Positions 48,835-60,510 of a stretch of DNA of 64,000 nt are shown piece after piece (within the stretch, counting starts at the first letter, position 1; each line of letters starts with the position of its first letter). Source of the stretch: Nepenthes gracilis (lineage: Eukaryota > Streptophyta > Magnoliopsida > Caryophyllales > Nepenthaceae); assembly GCA_033239525.1 (NCBI GenBank), contig BSYO01000016.1, forward strand, positions 4,289,045 to 4,353,044, written 5' to 3'. The notes below the pieces were generated by a model. It saw only the letters and a list, made by a program, of their open reading frames with translations. It did no database searches and was not told the origin of the DNA. Position numbers and translations under genes: made by a program.

Positions 48835-50040
48835 CTGGATTCGATATGGAATCGTTGTAGGTGTTTGATGGTAAACGACATGCTATGGCCTCGGGTCCTG
48901 CCTATCGCTTGGGGTGTATGGTCTGCACGTACTGTTTCGGAGGGTCGCCGGGGCGCTCTGGTAGGCACCTTCGGCCTATGGCCCCTATGCTCCGTGGAAT
49001 GTGGTCTCTTGCCTTAGATTGGTTGGGCGGCATATTGTTGCCATACTGGATGGCCTACTGACCAGCGGCTCGGGTCCCTTCGTCGGCTGATACTACCTTT
49101 GGTGACCCAAACCGGTGTAGCGCTCGGCTGCATAGCGAGTATCTGCACGCTCAAGGATGATTGTCGGTCCGCATGACTACCCGTTGGGCGGTCATCGTCA
49201 CGAGTGACATCGCCTCTGGCTGATGTAGCAGATCGCACACGGGATGTTGATCTTCTTCGACCCTCTTGGAGTTAGAGGATGGAGCCCCCAGGCACGGTTG
49301 CTCTTTCAGGGGTCGTCGCCATGGGAGGTGATGTCTTCGGCCGATGCTTGTCGAAATACGGGTATAAACCGTGTTAGTTTAGGCTCACTGAATGCGCCTG
49401 TCGCCATTAGAGAGAGAGAATTCAGGCTCTATTCTGGCTGGGAACACGGGGAGCACGAGGCGCCCTACTCGGGGCTTTTCCCTCCCTGATTCGAGGAAAC
49501 GGTTGTTGTGCACCATGGAGGGTGAGCCTTGTGCTCTACCTAGCACTGAATCAAGAGGAAATTGCTGAACGCCATTGCCGGGAGAACCCCGTTCCTTGTT
49601 TCACTAGAAACGAGAGCGGAGGAGTTGGTCGTCATCAACGGCAAGGGCTTTGCATCCTGCTTGGCTCGTCATCAGCTAGAAAGTGTAGGCCGCTATTGTG
49701 GAGAGCTTCGCGCTTTGTTGAGGGGTGTATCTAGGCGCCATTATTAAGGGAGCCTCAAGCTCTGTTGCTCAGAAAACAGAGAGTTAGGCGTCGTTCACTA
49801 GGCAAGTCGGAGAGCAAAGAGAAGGGGGCTATTTTCGAGAAGGTTTTTCTACCCAAGGTTCCTCCCTTTCCCTCGTTTGCTGCCTCTTCCTTTATTGAGG
49901 GAAGAGGTGAAAATTCTCCCACCAATGGGAGTTTGATTTTCTCGCCAAGGGTAATCGTTCTCGCTAAAATAAGATATTTTTTGCCATAGCAAAGCTTCTT
50001 CGATACGCTTTAGGTTTCGGGTCGACCTGCGATACCAGAT

Positions 50041-51846
50041 CCATCAAAGCCGAACATATATGAAAATAAATGTTTTTATCTTACCCAACATAATTCATAT
50101 ACAACTATATGAGTTGTATATCAAGTTGTGCTTAGCATAAAGTTGTGAAATTGTTTATGTTAAGGGTTTAGGAACGCTAGCTGTCCATATGTGACCTTAT
50201 GTTGCGAAATTGAATTTAACATCTGAGCATCCGAATGAGATCATGGTGGACCCTGGATGCATATTTCATTTTGTCTAATAAAGAAGCATTGTGCCATAAT
50301 TTTTTTTTTTAATTGTTAGCATGATAAAATTCTCTTCATTTTATTAAAAAAAGTTTTTACTTTTTTTTAAAATAATTTTTTAGTTTTATTTTTTCTTGCA
50401 TTTGTAATTATTATTTAATATTAAATTTACGAAACTTAAATAAATAAATAAATATATATTTTTCTAAATATATTTGGAATATTTTGCGTTAAATTAGGTA
50501 TTGTCCTTCACTTTGTTTGAAGGCTTTTGGCAGAGTTAAATAGTTATCAATTTTGAGAACCTAATTATAAAATGTATTTTTTTGTAATTATGCAGATAAT
50601 TTTTATTTAATATATTTTCTTAATTAGCCAAAAAAACAAAAAAAATACCGTCACCATCACACAGCCATGATCTTCACACCACTCCACCACCATCACCACC
50701 AAGTACGAGCACCGCCAATATCATCCACAACCACAACCACCATGCCATTACAACCACCACCCCATTGCCATATCACCAATAATCCCCCCAACTTACCATC
50801 GCTGTGCCGTTTACATTGCCTCTCAACACCACAAACGCCGCCACGGTTACCGCCTCCAACCGCCTCACCACCACCACCTCCAACTAATAGTAATTTTCTA
50901 GCGAAAATAATTTCCCTTTCAGGAGAATAAGGGAAAATTTTTAATTGTCACTGCCTTGTGCAAAGACACATAAATATGTATTTTTTGTGTGCGGAAAAAG
51001 TCAGCCTAATTATTTAGCTAGTGTGTGGCTCTAAGAATATATTATTAAAAGGGGTAAATCAAATCAACTTAAGAGTCCAACATCACCTACCTTCTAAAGA
51101 CATAATATTCTATCAAAATATATGTCCCCTAAGTCCAATTATTCTGAATATTTTATTTTATTTTGCCTTTTTATCTGTGCTTGATAATATTTAATTAAAT
51201 TTTATTAAATGCTGGATGACTCCAGATTAGGAAATTCACCCTATATAATTTAGCCCAATTTTAGCTTGAACCAGCTCAAAATCGGTCGCACCTGGCAAGA
51301 ACCAAATTTCAAAAGCTCGAGCCCATATCTACTCTTGCTTTAAAAATTTAACGTCAAAGTTTTAACTTTAACCTATATGTGCACTTTTAAAATAATAATA
51401 ATATCTTATATTTTATCAGGTGGGATTGATTATATAATTTAACTTTTATAATTTTAATCGCTTTAATTTAATATTATCCAAAATATAATTACTTTTATAT
51501 TATTTTATATCACATTAATATGAGTTTTCATATATTTATAAGTTTATTTTATTTTCAAATTAAAATAAATATATATATATTTTTATTTATTTTAAGTGTC
51601 TATACGAAATTAAATATTAATTGTTTATTTTATTTTTTTTTATATGTGCTCGAACCACTGACAAAAATAAATAAATAAATTGTAAATTATAAATAATTGC
51701 TTTGGTTATAAGATACGAGCATCCATTGTTTTGGCGGAGCACGCTTTGCAATTTGCCAAGCTAAGCAACCGCCGTCCACTCAGCCACTTGTCAAATCCTG
51801 TCACCCATTCATCAACTCGTTTTTATTGCTTTTCAATTTTGCTTTT

Positions 51847-51880
<34 letters not shown>

Positions 51881-52391
51881 CACTCATTTGTTTCGAAAAT
51901 AACGTATTTAGTTCAAAGAAAAAGGTGGATAAAAGGAAAAAAAAAGTTAAAAGAAAATTAATATTTTGTGTTAATTTAGATTGGATGAAAAATTTTAAAA
52001 ATAGTGGTTGTACATTTTTGTAAAAAATATATATGAAAATGTAGCCTTTTTAATTAATTCAGTGGTTAGATTACTTTAAATAATTTTTAATTAGTTTGGA
52101 TGCGTTTTATTACGGTGAATTAGGGTTTAAAGTGCCTATTTATTTAGAAGAATAGTTAATTTAACCTATTTTAATTATAATCGTTTGATATTAATTAAAT
52201 AATTATATTATTTATTATTAAAAAATATTATTTATTTATAAATTATATTTAAAAAATATTAATTTTATCTGTTTAATATTAATTAGATAATTTTAATTAA
52301 AAATAATTAAATTAATTCTATATTTAGTGGAGTAAAAGCCCAAAATCCCCGCCGAACACTTCATAGAATAAAAAATTAAAGTAGAAGAGAA
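50041..52391. other. AT-rich spacer with low-complexity islands
   Basis: No supported gene. A CCACC/ACC-rich island lies at 50,660-50,890 (His/Pro/Thr-coding, low complexity), and a T33 run at 51,848-51,880. The A/T-only stretches at 50,340-50,460 and 52,140-52,320 carry no signal. Confidence 0.5.
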
Positions 52392-52487
52392 ATGGCAATG
52401 GGGGCAGCGAGCAACGGAGCAGCACCAAAAGAGCTAATAAATAAATACATAAAGGCAGGCATGATTCGGCAATTAACAATAGTTTTG
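52392..52487 (+). CDS. Possible first coding exon of a host gene, cut off by a retrotransposon
   Basis: An ATG in strong plant context (GAGAAATGGCAATG) opens 32 codons, MAMGAASNGAAPKELINKY then IKAGMIRQLTIVL, ending exactly at a good donor site (TTTTG|GTAAGA). The local base composition is more GC-rich than the surrounding AT-rich DNA, as in a start exon. Within about 10 bp the sequence turns into the left part of the Tat-type retrotransposon, so the rest of the gene, if any, lies beyond it. I do not recognise the protein. It may be a chance ORF. Confidence 0.3.
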
Positions 52488-52496
52488 GTAAGAAAA

Positions 52497-52798
52497 ATGA
52501 CTAAGTATTTATAATATTGAGGCAAATATATTAGTTGGTCATAGGTAGCCAGTCGTGGTTGAGGTAACTAAACCTCGAATCCTTTTGGGACTTGAACTAG
52601 TCAAACTTGTTTGACAAAAATTAGAACAGTGACCGAATTAGTTTGATTGGCAAATCGGTCAAAATTATCAAGAATAGAGACCGAACCTACTTTGTTCGAC
52701 CCACTTAAGAAGATTGACTGGCTTCCTAATCCGTATAGTAACTCGTATCCAAATGACTAGCTCCCTAATCCGTGAAGTAATCCAAATTCAAAGGCGCA
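52497..52798 (+). repeat. 5' LTR remnant of the Tat-type element
   Basis: About 300 bp ending GGCGCA just before the primer site. The left edge (TGACTAAG at 52,497) is a guess. The length is short for this group, so the LTR is probably truncated. Confidence 0.4.
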
Positions 52799-52799
52799 T

Positions 52800-52816
52800 T
52801 ATTGGCGCTGTCTATG
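52800..52816 (+). promoter_or_regulatory. Primer binding site of the Tat-type element
   Basis: TATTGGCGCTGTCTATG matches the TTGGCGCCGTCTGTGG-type site of Tat/Athila-branch elements with two or three differences. Confidence 0.65.
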
Positions 52817-52859
52817 AAAACACCAACGAAAAGCCTAACCACCATTTGCACTAAAGTAA

Positions 52860-54400
52860 ACATGGTTAATACTAGAGCCCAGACTACCATTTTGGCCAAA
52901 GACGTCGCCTCCTAGGGGGATGACCCCTCCAAAGGTCGCCGTGTGGAGGAGTGGCCGGCACCCTTCATGCAGGTGCTTGCCGACTAGATGAATAACATAT
53001 CTCGAATGTTTCATACCCTTTGTGCACGCCAAGGCCCAGAGAGGCTGGGGCTCCTTCTTCCATTGCCCGCACTCTGCATTAACGAAAAAACCAGAGGAAG
53101 AAGTGTCCAACCAAGAAGACCAAGCACCCGAACAACCTTAGAGCCCAAGCGGCTTTGAGCGTCAGGGCCCAATCACGATTGGAAGGCCAACTTGGTCACG
53201 GGATGCAGCATGAAAGCTTGAAGCGCCAAAATCCTCACTACTCCCATCACCAGCGGAGGCCCTTGGCCCAAGAGGGAGCCTCATGCAACGCCCAGCTGAC
53301 TAGCGAAAGTAGTCGACCTGCCTCACGCCACCCACTGCATCACTCAGAGTTGAAAACCTACCTTAACGTAAAAAGGGTTGAGGCCTCTCCTCGAATGGAG
53401 GAGTGGAAAAGATATAGTAGCACGTGTTTAGAAGAGATGTCGGTGGACACTTTGCAGATTTGAGGAGATCGCTGTTTACGATGGAGATTCAGACATAGCC
53501 GCTCTCTCACAAATTTAAAATGCCAACCCTAAAATCTTATGACAAGAGCACTAATTTGATGGACCATTTAGGTCACTTTCGCACCCAATTGAGCTTCCAG
53601 GGTCTTGGCAAGGTTGCTATGTGCCTATACTTTCCGCTGACCTTTAAAGGGGACATTCGAATTTGGTTTTACCACCCGCAACCGAATTCGATTCGGATGT
53701 TCAAGGAGCTCACTGACAACTTCTTGTCACATTTGCCTTCATCTGAAGGGAGAAAAAGTAGCCCTGGCACTTTGCTCGTATCAAATAGGGGCCAAGCAAA
53801 AGTCTAAAGAGTTTCCTAACCCGGTTCACCGTCGAGGGCTGACGGATACACCGACTCACCGACGAGGAGAAACCAAGCACCTTACATCGACCTTGGAGTC
53901 GAGTGAGTTCTTCAAACACTTTGCCCACAAGGACCTTAGACCTTCCGCGAGGCCGAAATCATCATCCGCGCTTACATGGTGGCCGAGGAGGTTAACGAGG
54001 CAAAGTGCTCAAAGCACGGGGACCACTTCTTCCAGGGACCGGTGAATGGGAGGAAGAGAAATGAAGACCATGCCAACTCACAGGACCCCAGGAAGCAACC
54101 CAGAGTGGAGCTGAGAGCCCAAATGAAGTTCAGACCCTTAAACTTGACCTCTCTAAATGACTCCTGGACCAACATCCTCATACAGATCTGGGATGAAAAA
54201 TTTCTGAAGTGGCTGAAGACGATTAAGAATCCAAAAGGAGGAGATCAAACAAAATATTGCCATTACCATTGATCTCTGGGTCACAATATTGAGAACTGTC
54301 GAACTCTACAAATGAAGATTGAGGACCTTATCTAGAGAGGGCACCTCACCAAATTCCTACGAAACCCAGGGCTGGCCCGCAGTGGAGCATGTAAAGAAGG
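52860..54400 (+). pseudogene. Tat-type gag (decayed)
   Basis: Readable in pieces: a starting VNTRAQ-like stretch (about 52,862), and a capsid-like part at 53,520-53,810 (NLMDHLGHFRTQL, AMCLYFPLTFKGD, IRIWFY, then ELTDNFLSHL). A degenerate nucleocapsid knuckle (YCHYH..LGHNIENCRTL) lies at about 54,255-54,310, followed by KIEDLI..RGHL. Frameshifts and stops occur between the pieces. Confidence 0.7.
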
Positions 54401-54549
54401 GTTAGGGCAGCAGCAACCGAAAAAACAAGTCGTGGTCGGTATAGTTAGCATGGTAGCGACTAGGCCATCCAAGAAGCACCCACCAAAATGCCATGAGGCA
54501 ACTACTGGTAATAAGAAGTTGAGCGTATGAGTTAAGGATGATATTATTA

Positions 54550-55010
54550 GTTTTAGTAATGATAATATGGCAAATGCAATGACTCGTCATTCTAAACTTC
54601 TAGTTGTATTCGTACTCGTTTTAGATGGTACGATCGATTGCCATCTAAAACGATTGTTTATTAATAATGAAAGTTTACGATATTTGCTTTACCTTGAGGC
54701 ATATCTAAAATTGAAGCTACAAAAGAGTCAGTTGAGATTGGCCGAAGGGCCCTCTACGATTTGGACAACGAGCTAATGTCCGTCCAAGGAACCATTTAAT
54801 TGGAAGTCACCTTGGGAACGAACCCCAGAATGATATCCCGCACGCTCACGTTCCTCGTGGTCGGCCTACTTTCGGTCTACAACACCATCCTGGGCCAACC
54901 CTATCTAACCACATTCGAGGCCATAACGACGATCTTACACTTAAAGATGAAATTCCCAATGGCATGCAACGTTGGAGAAGTTCTGGGCGACCAAATGACC
55001 AGTCGGACAT
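54550..55010 (+). pseudogene. Tat-type protease (active site lost)
   Basis: LVVFVLVLDGTIDCHLKRLF continues into INNES, where the family has the Asp-containing active-site segment. The catalytic Asp is replaced by Asn. The later part (YNTILGQPYL, then HLKMKFP) reads at 54,875-54,960 in another frame. Confidence 0.65.
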
Positions 55011-55299
55011 GTTATCTGTCCCAAGTCACTCAAGCTTATTCTGGACTGACCAACCAAGGACTTCGGTCACATAGACAAGGTGACTTTGCAGCAAGCCCAA
55101 TCCGACAAGATAGCAAACCGCATCCCTTTGGACCCCAGCGATCCAAAGAGATGTGCAGAGATAGGGGGATCACTTGCCGAACCCATGCGCAACCAACTAA
55201 TCGCCTTCCCCCGGCGAAATTTCAATGTTTTCACATGGACCCCCACCGATATGCTAGAAATTTGACTAGAGTAATGGTTCATAAGTTGGGCCTCGATCC

Positions 55300-55850
55300 A
55301 AATCATAAGTCCATCAGGTATTAGTAGAGGAACCACTCTATCGAAAAATTTAGTGTCATCCGAAAAAAAGTGAAGAAGTTGCTCATCGCTGGCTTTTCAA
55401 GAAAGTCCAGTATTTTGATTGGTTATCTAATGTAGTCTTTATTAAGAAGAGCAATGAAAAGTGACGAATGTGCGTCGATTTCACTGACGTGAATAAGGCT
55501 TCCCGAAAGAATAGCTACCCATTGCCCGAGATCGACTTGCTGGTGGACTCCACGTTTAGGCACAAACTGCTAAATTTTATTGACGCCTACTTAGGTTACA
55601 ACAAGATTTGGATGAGTCTCAAAGATGAACGTACCTCCTTTATGATGGATCAGGGGATGTATTGCTATAAGGTTGTAACCTAGAGCGTGAGAACACGAGC
55701 GTCACATATCAGTGGCTCGTGAATAAAATATTTAAGGCCCAAATTGTCCAAAACATGAAGGTATACGTAGATGACATGCTCGTCAAAAGTAAAATTATTA
55801 ACGATTAAGTATACAACCTCAGTGAGGCCTTAGAGTGTTTCGGGTGCACC
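55300..55850 (+). pseudogene. Tat-type reverse transcriptase (decayed)
   Basis: VKKLLIAGF (about 55,370), MCVDFTDVNKAS (55,468), NSYPLPEIDLLVD, a GYNKIWM stretch and GMYCYKV (to 55,680) are followed by a stop and frameshift. The catalytic box YVDDMLVKSK is intact at 55,764-55,793. Confidence 0.8.
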
Positions 55851-56189
55851 AGATAAAATTGAACCTGGCCAAGTACATTTTTGGGGTATCCTCTAAGAAA
55901 TTCTTGGGTTTCATCGTCTCCCAAAGGGGATTGAGGCAAACCTCGAGAAGATAAAGGCAGTCATAGATATGAGCCCCACTATAGACTGTAAAGGACATCT
56001 AGAGACTCACCAGGAGACTTGCAGTGCTTTTCCACTTCCTAACAAAATCAGCGGGAAAATATCTTCTTTTCTTCAAGGCCTTGAGAGGGACGAAAGAAAA
56101 CAAGTTCTAATAGACAGCCGGCTGCTAGGCCACCTTCCAAGAGCTGAAAGTATATTTAGCCAGTTCCCCTCTCTTGACGTCGCTGAAAG

Positions 56190-57010
56190 AAGGTGAGGAG
56201 TTGTACTTGTACTTGGCTGTTTTGAACATGGCGCTAAACTCAGTCCTGATCTGGCAGTAATCTAACATGCAACAGCCAATCTGCTATGTCAGTAAGACTT
56301 TGATGGATGCAAAGACCCATTACCCGCACGCTGAGAAGATCGCGTTGGCGCTCGTCTATTCAATTGGGATACTGTGGCCCTACTTCCAAGCACACAAAAT
56401 CATCATCCCAACCTATTAGCCATTGAAGGGAATCTTATAGAAACTCGACATTCTTGGATAGCTAGTCAAATGGACCATCAAATTGTGCGAGTTTGACATA
56501 GCATTCAAGCCAAGGTTAGCTATAAATGGCCAAGCCCTAGCGAACTTTATTGTTGAAACCACAACCCCAGTTTTGGGCACCCATGGTCCCGACAAAGCTA
56601 CCCACTAGCTGGAAGAAGCTCCAGCTTGGATGTTGCATGTAGATGGGTTATTGATGTAAACTGGCAATGGAGCCAAAGTGGTACTGAGGATCCCTGACGG
56701 GTCACAGATACGATACTTGCTAAACCTAGGATTCCAGACCACTAATAATGTTGTCAAATACGATGCCTTACTCACCGGACTTTGATTGTCGAAAGAATGC
56801 TTGATGAGGTATTTGACCGTCTATAGTGACTCGGAACTAATCGTTAACAAAGTCTGAGAAAATTTTGAGGTGTTAAGCCCTCTACTCGCAAAGTACCTCG
56901 CCAGAGCAAGGAACATAACTTATAAGTTTGACAAAATTGAGATAGAGTACATCTCGAGAGCAGACAACTGAAAGGCCAATCAGTTGGCTAGGTTTGCTCG
57001 GGGAACCAGA
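56190..57010 (+). pseudogene. Tat-type RNase H region (decayed)
   Basis: The RT-linked RNase H (LYLAVLNMALNSVLI, CYVSKTLMDAKTHYPHAEK, then ALVYS) is at 56,205-56,360. A second RNase H-like domain (HVDGLL, GNGAKVVL, then VYSDSELIVNKV) is at 56,635-56,860, ending EYISRADN at about 56,945. Having two such regions is usual for this group. Several TGG or CAG codons read as stops. Confidence 0.7.
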
Positions 57011-57229
57011 GTAGTACTCCAAAAGCATGCGTGAAGTCTTGACCACGCCTAGTATAGAGGAGCCTGAGTGTGAAGTGCTTTGGGTATCGAGCGACGGAAG
57101 CTAGACGGCCTCATATTGGAGGTATATCACCGACGATATCTCGCCGAAAAATCTAGCAGATTCCAAGCATATAAAAAGATGGTAACATGGTATACCATTG
57201 TGGTTGGGAGATCGTACCGCTGAGAGTAT

Positions 57230-57576
57230 TCCACCCCATGTATGCAGTGTCTCACCATGGAAGAAGCCAACTACGTGATAAGCGAGGTACACCTCGGTAT
57301 TTACAGATCGCACATTAGGGGTAAGAACCTTACTTTCAAGATAATGCGCCAGGGATATTACTGATCGACTATAAAACGAGACGTCATGGAGTTCGTGTAA
57401 AGGTGCGAGAATTGTCAGATCCACGGCTACATGCCCCATGAACCGCCCATGGAATTGCGAGCTCTGTAGGCCCCCTGACCATTCACGCAATAGGTGCTCG
57501 ACATCTACAGCCCTTTTCTCATGGCCTCCGAGCTACGAAAGTTCATCATAGTCAGTATTGACTATTTCAAATCACC
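57230..57576 (+). pseudogene. Tat-type integrase, zinc-binding N-terminus and core start
   Basis: The HHCC zinc region reads EANYVISEVHLGIYRSHIRG, then MEFV and RCENCQIHG (57,255-57,425), with a stop in the YYW position. It continues PFLMASELRKFIIVSIDYF (about 57,515-57,570), where the first catalytic Asp lies. A 40-bp partial repeat unit at 57,531-57,570 comes just before the full array. Confidence 0.75.
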
Positions 57577-60510
57577 GAGCTACGAAGTTCATCATAGTCA
57601 GTATCGACTGTTTCACAAAGTAGGTTGAGGCCTCCCTGGTGGCCAAAATCACAGAGAAAAATGCAACCGGATTTGTTCAGTACAGCATCATTAGCCGATT
57701 CGGGATTCCTGAGGTTATAATAACCGACAATAGAACTCAATTTATCAGCAAGTGTTTTTCCAAATACTATACAAGTTTGGGTATCAGAATGGTCCACACC
57801 TTTATTGCTTATCCACAAGTAAACAGGGTAAGTGGAGGTCACTAATCGGACCTCCACCGAGCAAATCACCGAGCTACGAAAGTTCATCATAGTCACTAAT
57901 GACTATTTCACAAAGTAGGTTGAGGCCTCCCTGGTGGCCCAAATCACCGAGAAAAATGCAACCGGATTTGTTCAGTAGAGCATCATTAGCCGATTCGGGA
58001 TTCTGAGGTTATAATAATCAACAATAGAACACAATTCACTGGCAAGCGTTTTGCCAAATACTATACAGGTTTTGGTATCAGAATGGTCCACACCTTTATT
58101 GCTTATCCACAAGTAAACAGGGTAAGTGGAGGTCACTAATCGGACTTCCACCGAGCAAATCACCGAGCTACGAAAGTGCATCATAGTCAATATTGACTAT
58201 TTCACAAAGTAGGTTGAGGCCTCCCTGGTGGCCCAAATCACCGACCAAAATGCAACCGGATTTGTTCAGTAGAGCATCATTAGCCGATTCGGGATTCCTG
58301 ATGTTATAATAACGGACAATAGAACTCAATTCACCGGCAAGCGTTTTGCCAAATACTGTACAAGTTTGGGTATCAGATTGGTCCACGCCATTATTGCTTA
58401 TCCACAAGTAAACAGGGTAAGTGGAGGTCACTAATCAGACCTCCCCCGAGCAAATCACCGAGCTACGAAGGTTCATCATAGTCAGTATCGACTATTTCAC
58501 AAAGTAGGTTGAGGCCTCCCTAGTGGCCCAAATCACCGAGAAAAATGCAACCGGATTTATTCAGTAGAGCATCATTAGCCGATTCGGGATTCCTGAGGTT
58601 ATAATAACCGACAATAAAACTCAATTCACTGGCAAGCGTTTTTCCAAATACTATACAAGTTTGGGTATCAGATTGGTCCACACCTTTGTTGCTTATCCAC
58701 AAGTAAACAGGGTAAGTGGAGGTCACTAATCGGACCTCCACTGAGTAAATCACCGAGCTACGAAAGTTCATCGTAGTCAGTATCGACTGTTTCACAAAGT
58801 AGGTTGAGGCCTCCCTGGTGGCCCAAATCACCGAGAAAAATGCAACTGGATTTGTTCAGTAGAGCATCATTAGCCGATTCGGGATTCTTGAGGTTATAAT
58901 AACCAACAATAGAACTCAATTCACCGGCAAGCGTTTTTTCAAATACTATACAAGTTTGGGTATTAGATTGGTCCACACCTTTATTGCTTATCGACAAGTA
59001 AACAGGGTAAGTGGAGGTCACTATTCGGACCTCCACCGAGCAAATCACCGAGCTACAAAAGTTCATCATAGTTAGTATCGACTATTTCACAAAGTGGGTT
59101 GAGGCCTCCCTGGTGGCCCAAATTACCGAGCAAAATGCAACCGGATTTATTCAGTAGAGCATCATTAGCCGATTCGGGATTCCTGAGGTTATAATAACCG
59201 ACAATAAAACTCAATTCACCGGCAAGCGTTTTTCCAAATACTATACAAGTTTGGGTATCAGATTGGTCCACACCTTTGTTGCTTATCCACAAGTAAACAG
59301 GGTAAGTGGAGGTCACTAATCGGACCTCCACCGAGCAAATCACCGAGCTACTTAAAGTTCATCATAGTCGGTGATCGACTATTTCACAAAGTGGGTTGAG
59401 GCCTCCCTGGTGGCCCAAATCACCGAGCAAAATGCAACCGGATTTATTCAGTAGAGCATCATTAGCCGATTCGGGATTCCTGAGGTTATAATAACCGACA
59501 ATAAAACTCAATTCACCGCAAGCGTTTTTCCAAATACTATACAAGTTTGGGTATCAGATTGGTCCACACCTTTGTTGCTTATCCACAAGTAAACAGGGTA
59601 AGTGGAGGTCACTAATCGGACCTCCACCGAGCAAATCACCGAGCTACGAAAGTTCATCATAGTCAGTATCGACTATTTCACAAAGTGGGTTGAGGCCTCC
59701 CTGGTGGCCCAAATTACCGAGAAAAATGCAACCGAATTTATTCAGTAGAGCATCATTAGCCGATTCGGGATTCCTGAGGTTATAATAACCGACAATAAAA
59801 CTCAATTCACCGGTAAGCGTTTTTCCAAATACTATACAAGTTTGGGTATCAGATTGGTCCACACCTTTGTTGCTTATCCACAAGTAAACAGGGTAAGTGG
59901 AGGTCACTAATCGGACCTCCACTGAGTAAATCACCGAGCTACGAAAGTTCATCGTAGTCAGTATCGACTGTTTCACAAAGTAGGTTGAGGCCTCCCTGGT
60001 GGCCCAAATCACCGAGAAAAATGCAACTGGATTTGTTCAGTAGAGCATCATTAGCCGATTCGGGATTCTTGAGGTTATAATAACCAACAATAGAACTCAA
60101 TTCACCGGCAAGCGTTTTTCCAAATACTATACAAGTTTGGGTATCAGATTGGTCCACACCTTTATTGCTTATCGACAAGTAAACAGGGTAAGTGGAGGTC
60201 ACTATTCGGACCTCCACCGAGCAAATCACCGAGCTACAAAAGTTCATCATAGTTAGTATCGACTATTTCACAAAGTGGGTTGAGGCCTCCCTGGTGGCCC
60301 AAATTACCGAGCAAAATGCAACCGAATTTGTTCAGTAGAGCATCATTAGCCGATTTGGGATTCCTGAGGTTATAATAAGTGACAATAGAACTCAATTCAC
60401 CCGTAAGCGTTTTGCCAAATACTATATAAGTTTGGGTATCAGATTGGTCCACACCTTTGTCACTTATCCACAAGTAAACAGGGTAAGTTGAGGTCACTAA
60501 TCGGACCCTA
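57577..60510 (+). repeat. Tandem array of the integrase catalytic core, 10 units of ~295 bp
   Basis: Unit anchors (GAGCTAC) are at 57577, 57871, 58165, 58460, 58755, 59050, 59345, 59641, 59936 and 60231. Spacings are 294, 294, 295, 295, 295, 295, 296, 295 and 295 bp. Each unit encodes, with breaks, IIVSIDYFTK, AQITEKNATGF, SIISRFGIPEVIITDN, VHTFIAYPQVN and a VEVTNRT stretch, so it spans all three positions of the DDE triad. Unit 1 has Tyr (TAC) in FVQYS; units 2-10 all have TAG there. Units 5 and 9, and units 6 and 10, share private variants, giving a 1,181-bp (four-unit) higher-order period. The ~100-codon minus-strand frames in each unit are antisense shadows. Confidence 0.95.

Larger units (their letters stand above)
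46150..50040 (-). mobile_element. GC-richer retrotransposon-derived block (long LTR-like)
   Basis: The block differs from its AT-rich flanks in composition. Near its left edge the paired phrases GTGAAAAACTCCC..GGGAGAAAAACC and CATGGAAAACCTCC..GGAGGAAAAATCACGG are typical of some plant LTRs. A minus-strand TATA (ACTATATAAAGTATTC) lies at about 46,655-46,672. Inside are a 75-bp and a 40-bp tandem array. At the right edge the minus strand reads TGGTATCGCAGGTCGAC (about 50,017-50,033), vaguely like a primer site. No gag or pol is readable. I interpret it as a long LTR or non-coding part of a gypsy-like element; both ends are uncertain. Confidence 0.4.

Noticed and set aside
50667..50930. 87-codon His/Pro/Thr-rich frame
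   Set aside because: It is low-complexity ACC/CCA repeat sequence; no conserved domain or promoter.
57577..60510. Possible CRISPR-like array
   Set aside because: Units are contiguous with no unique spacers, the unit is ~295 bp, and the genome is a plant.
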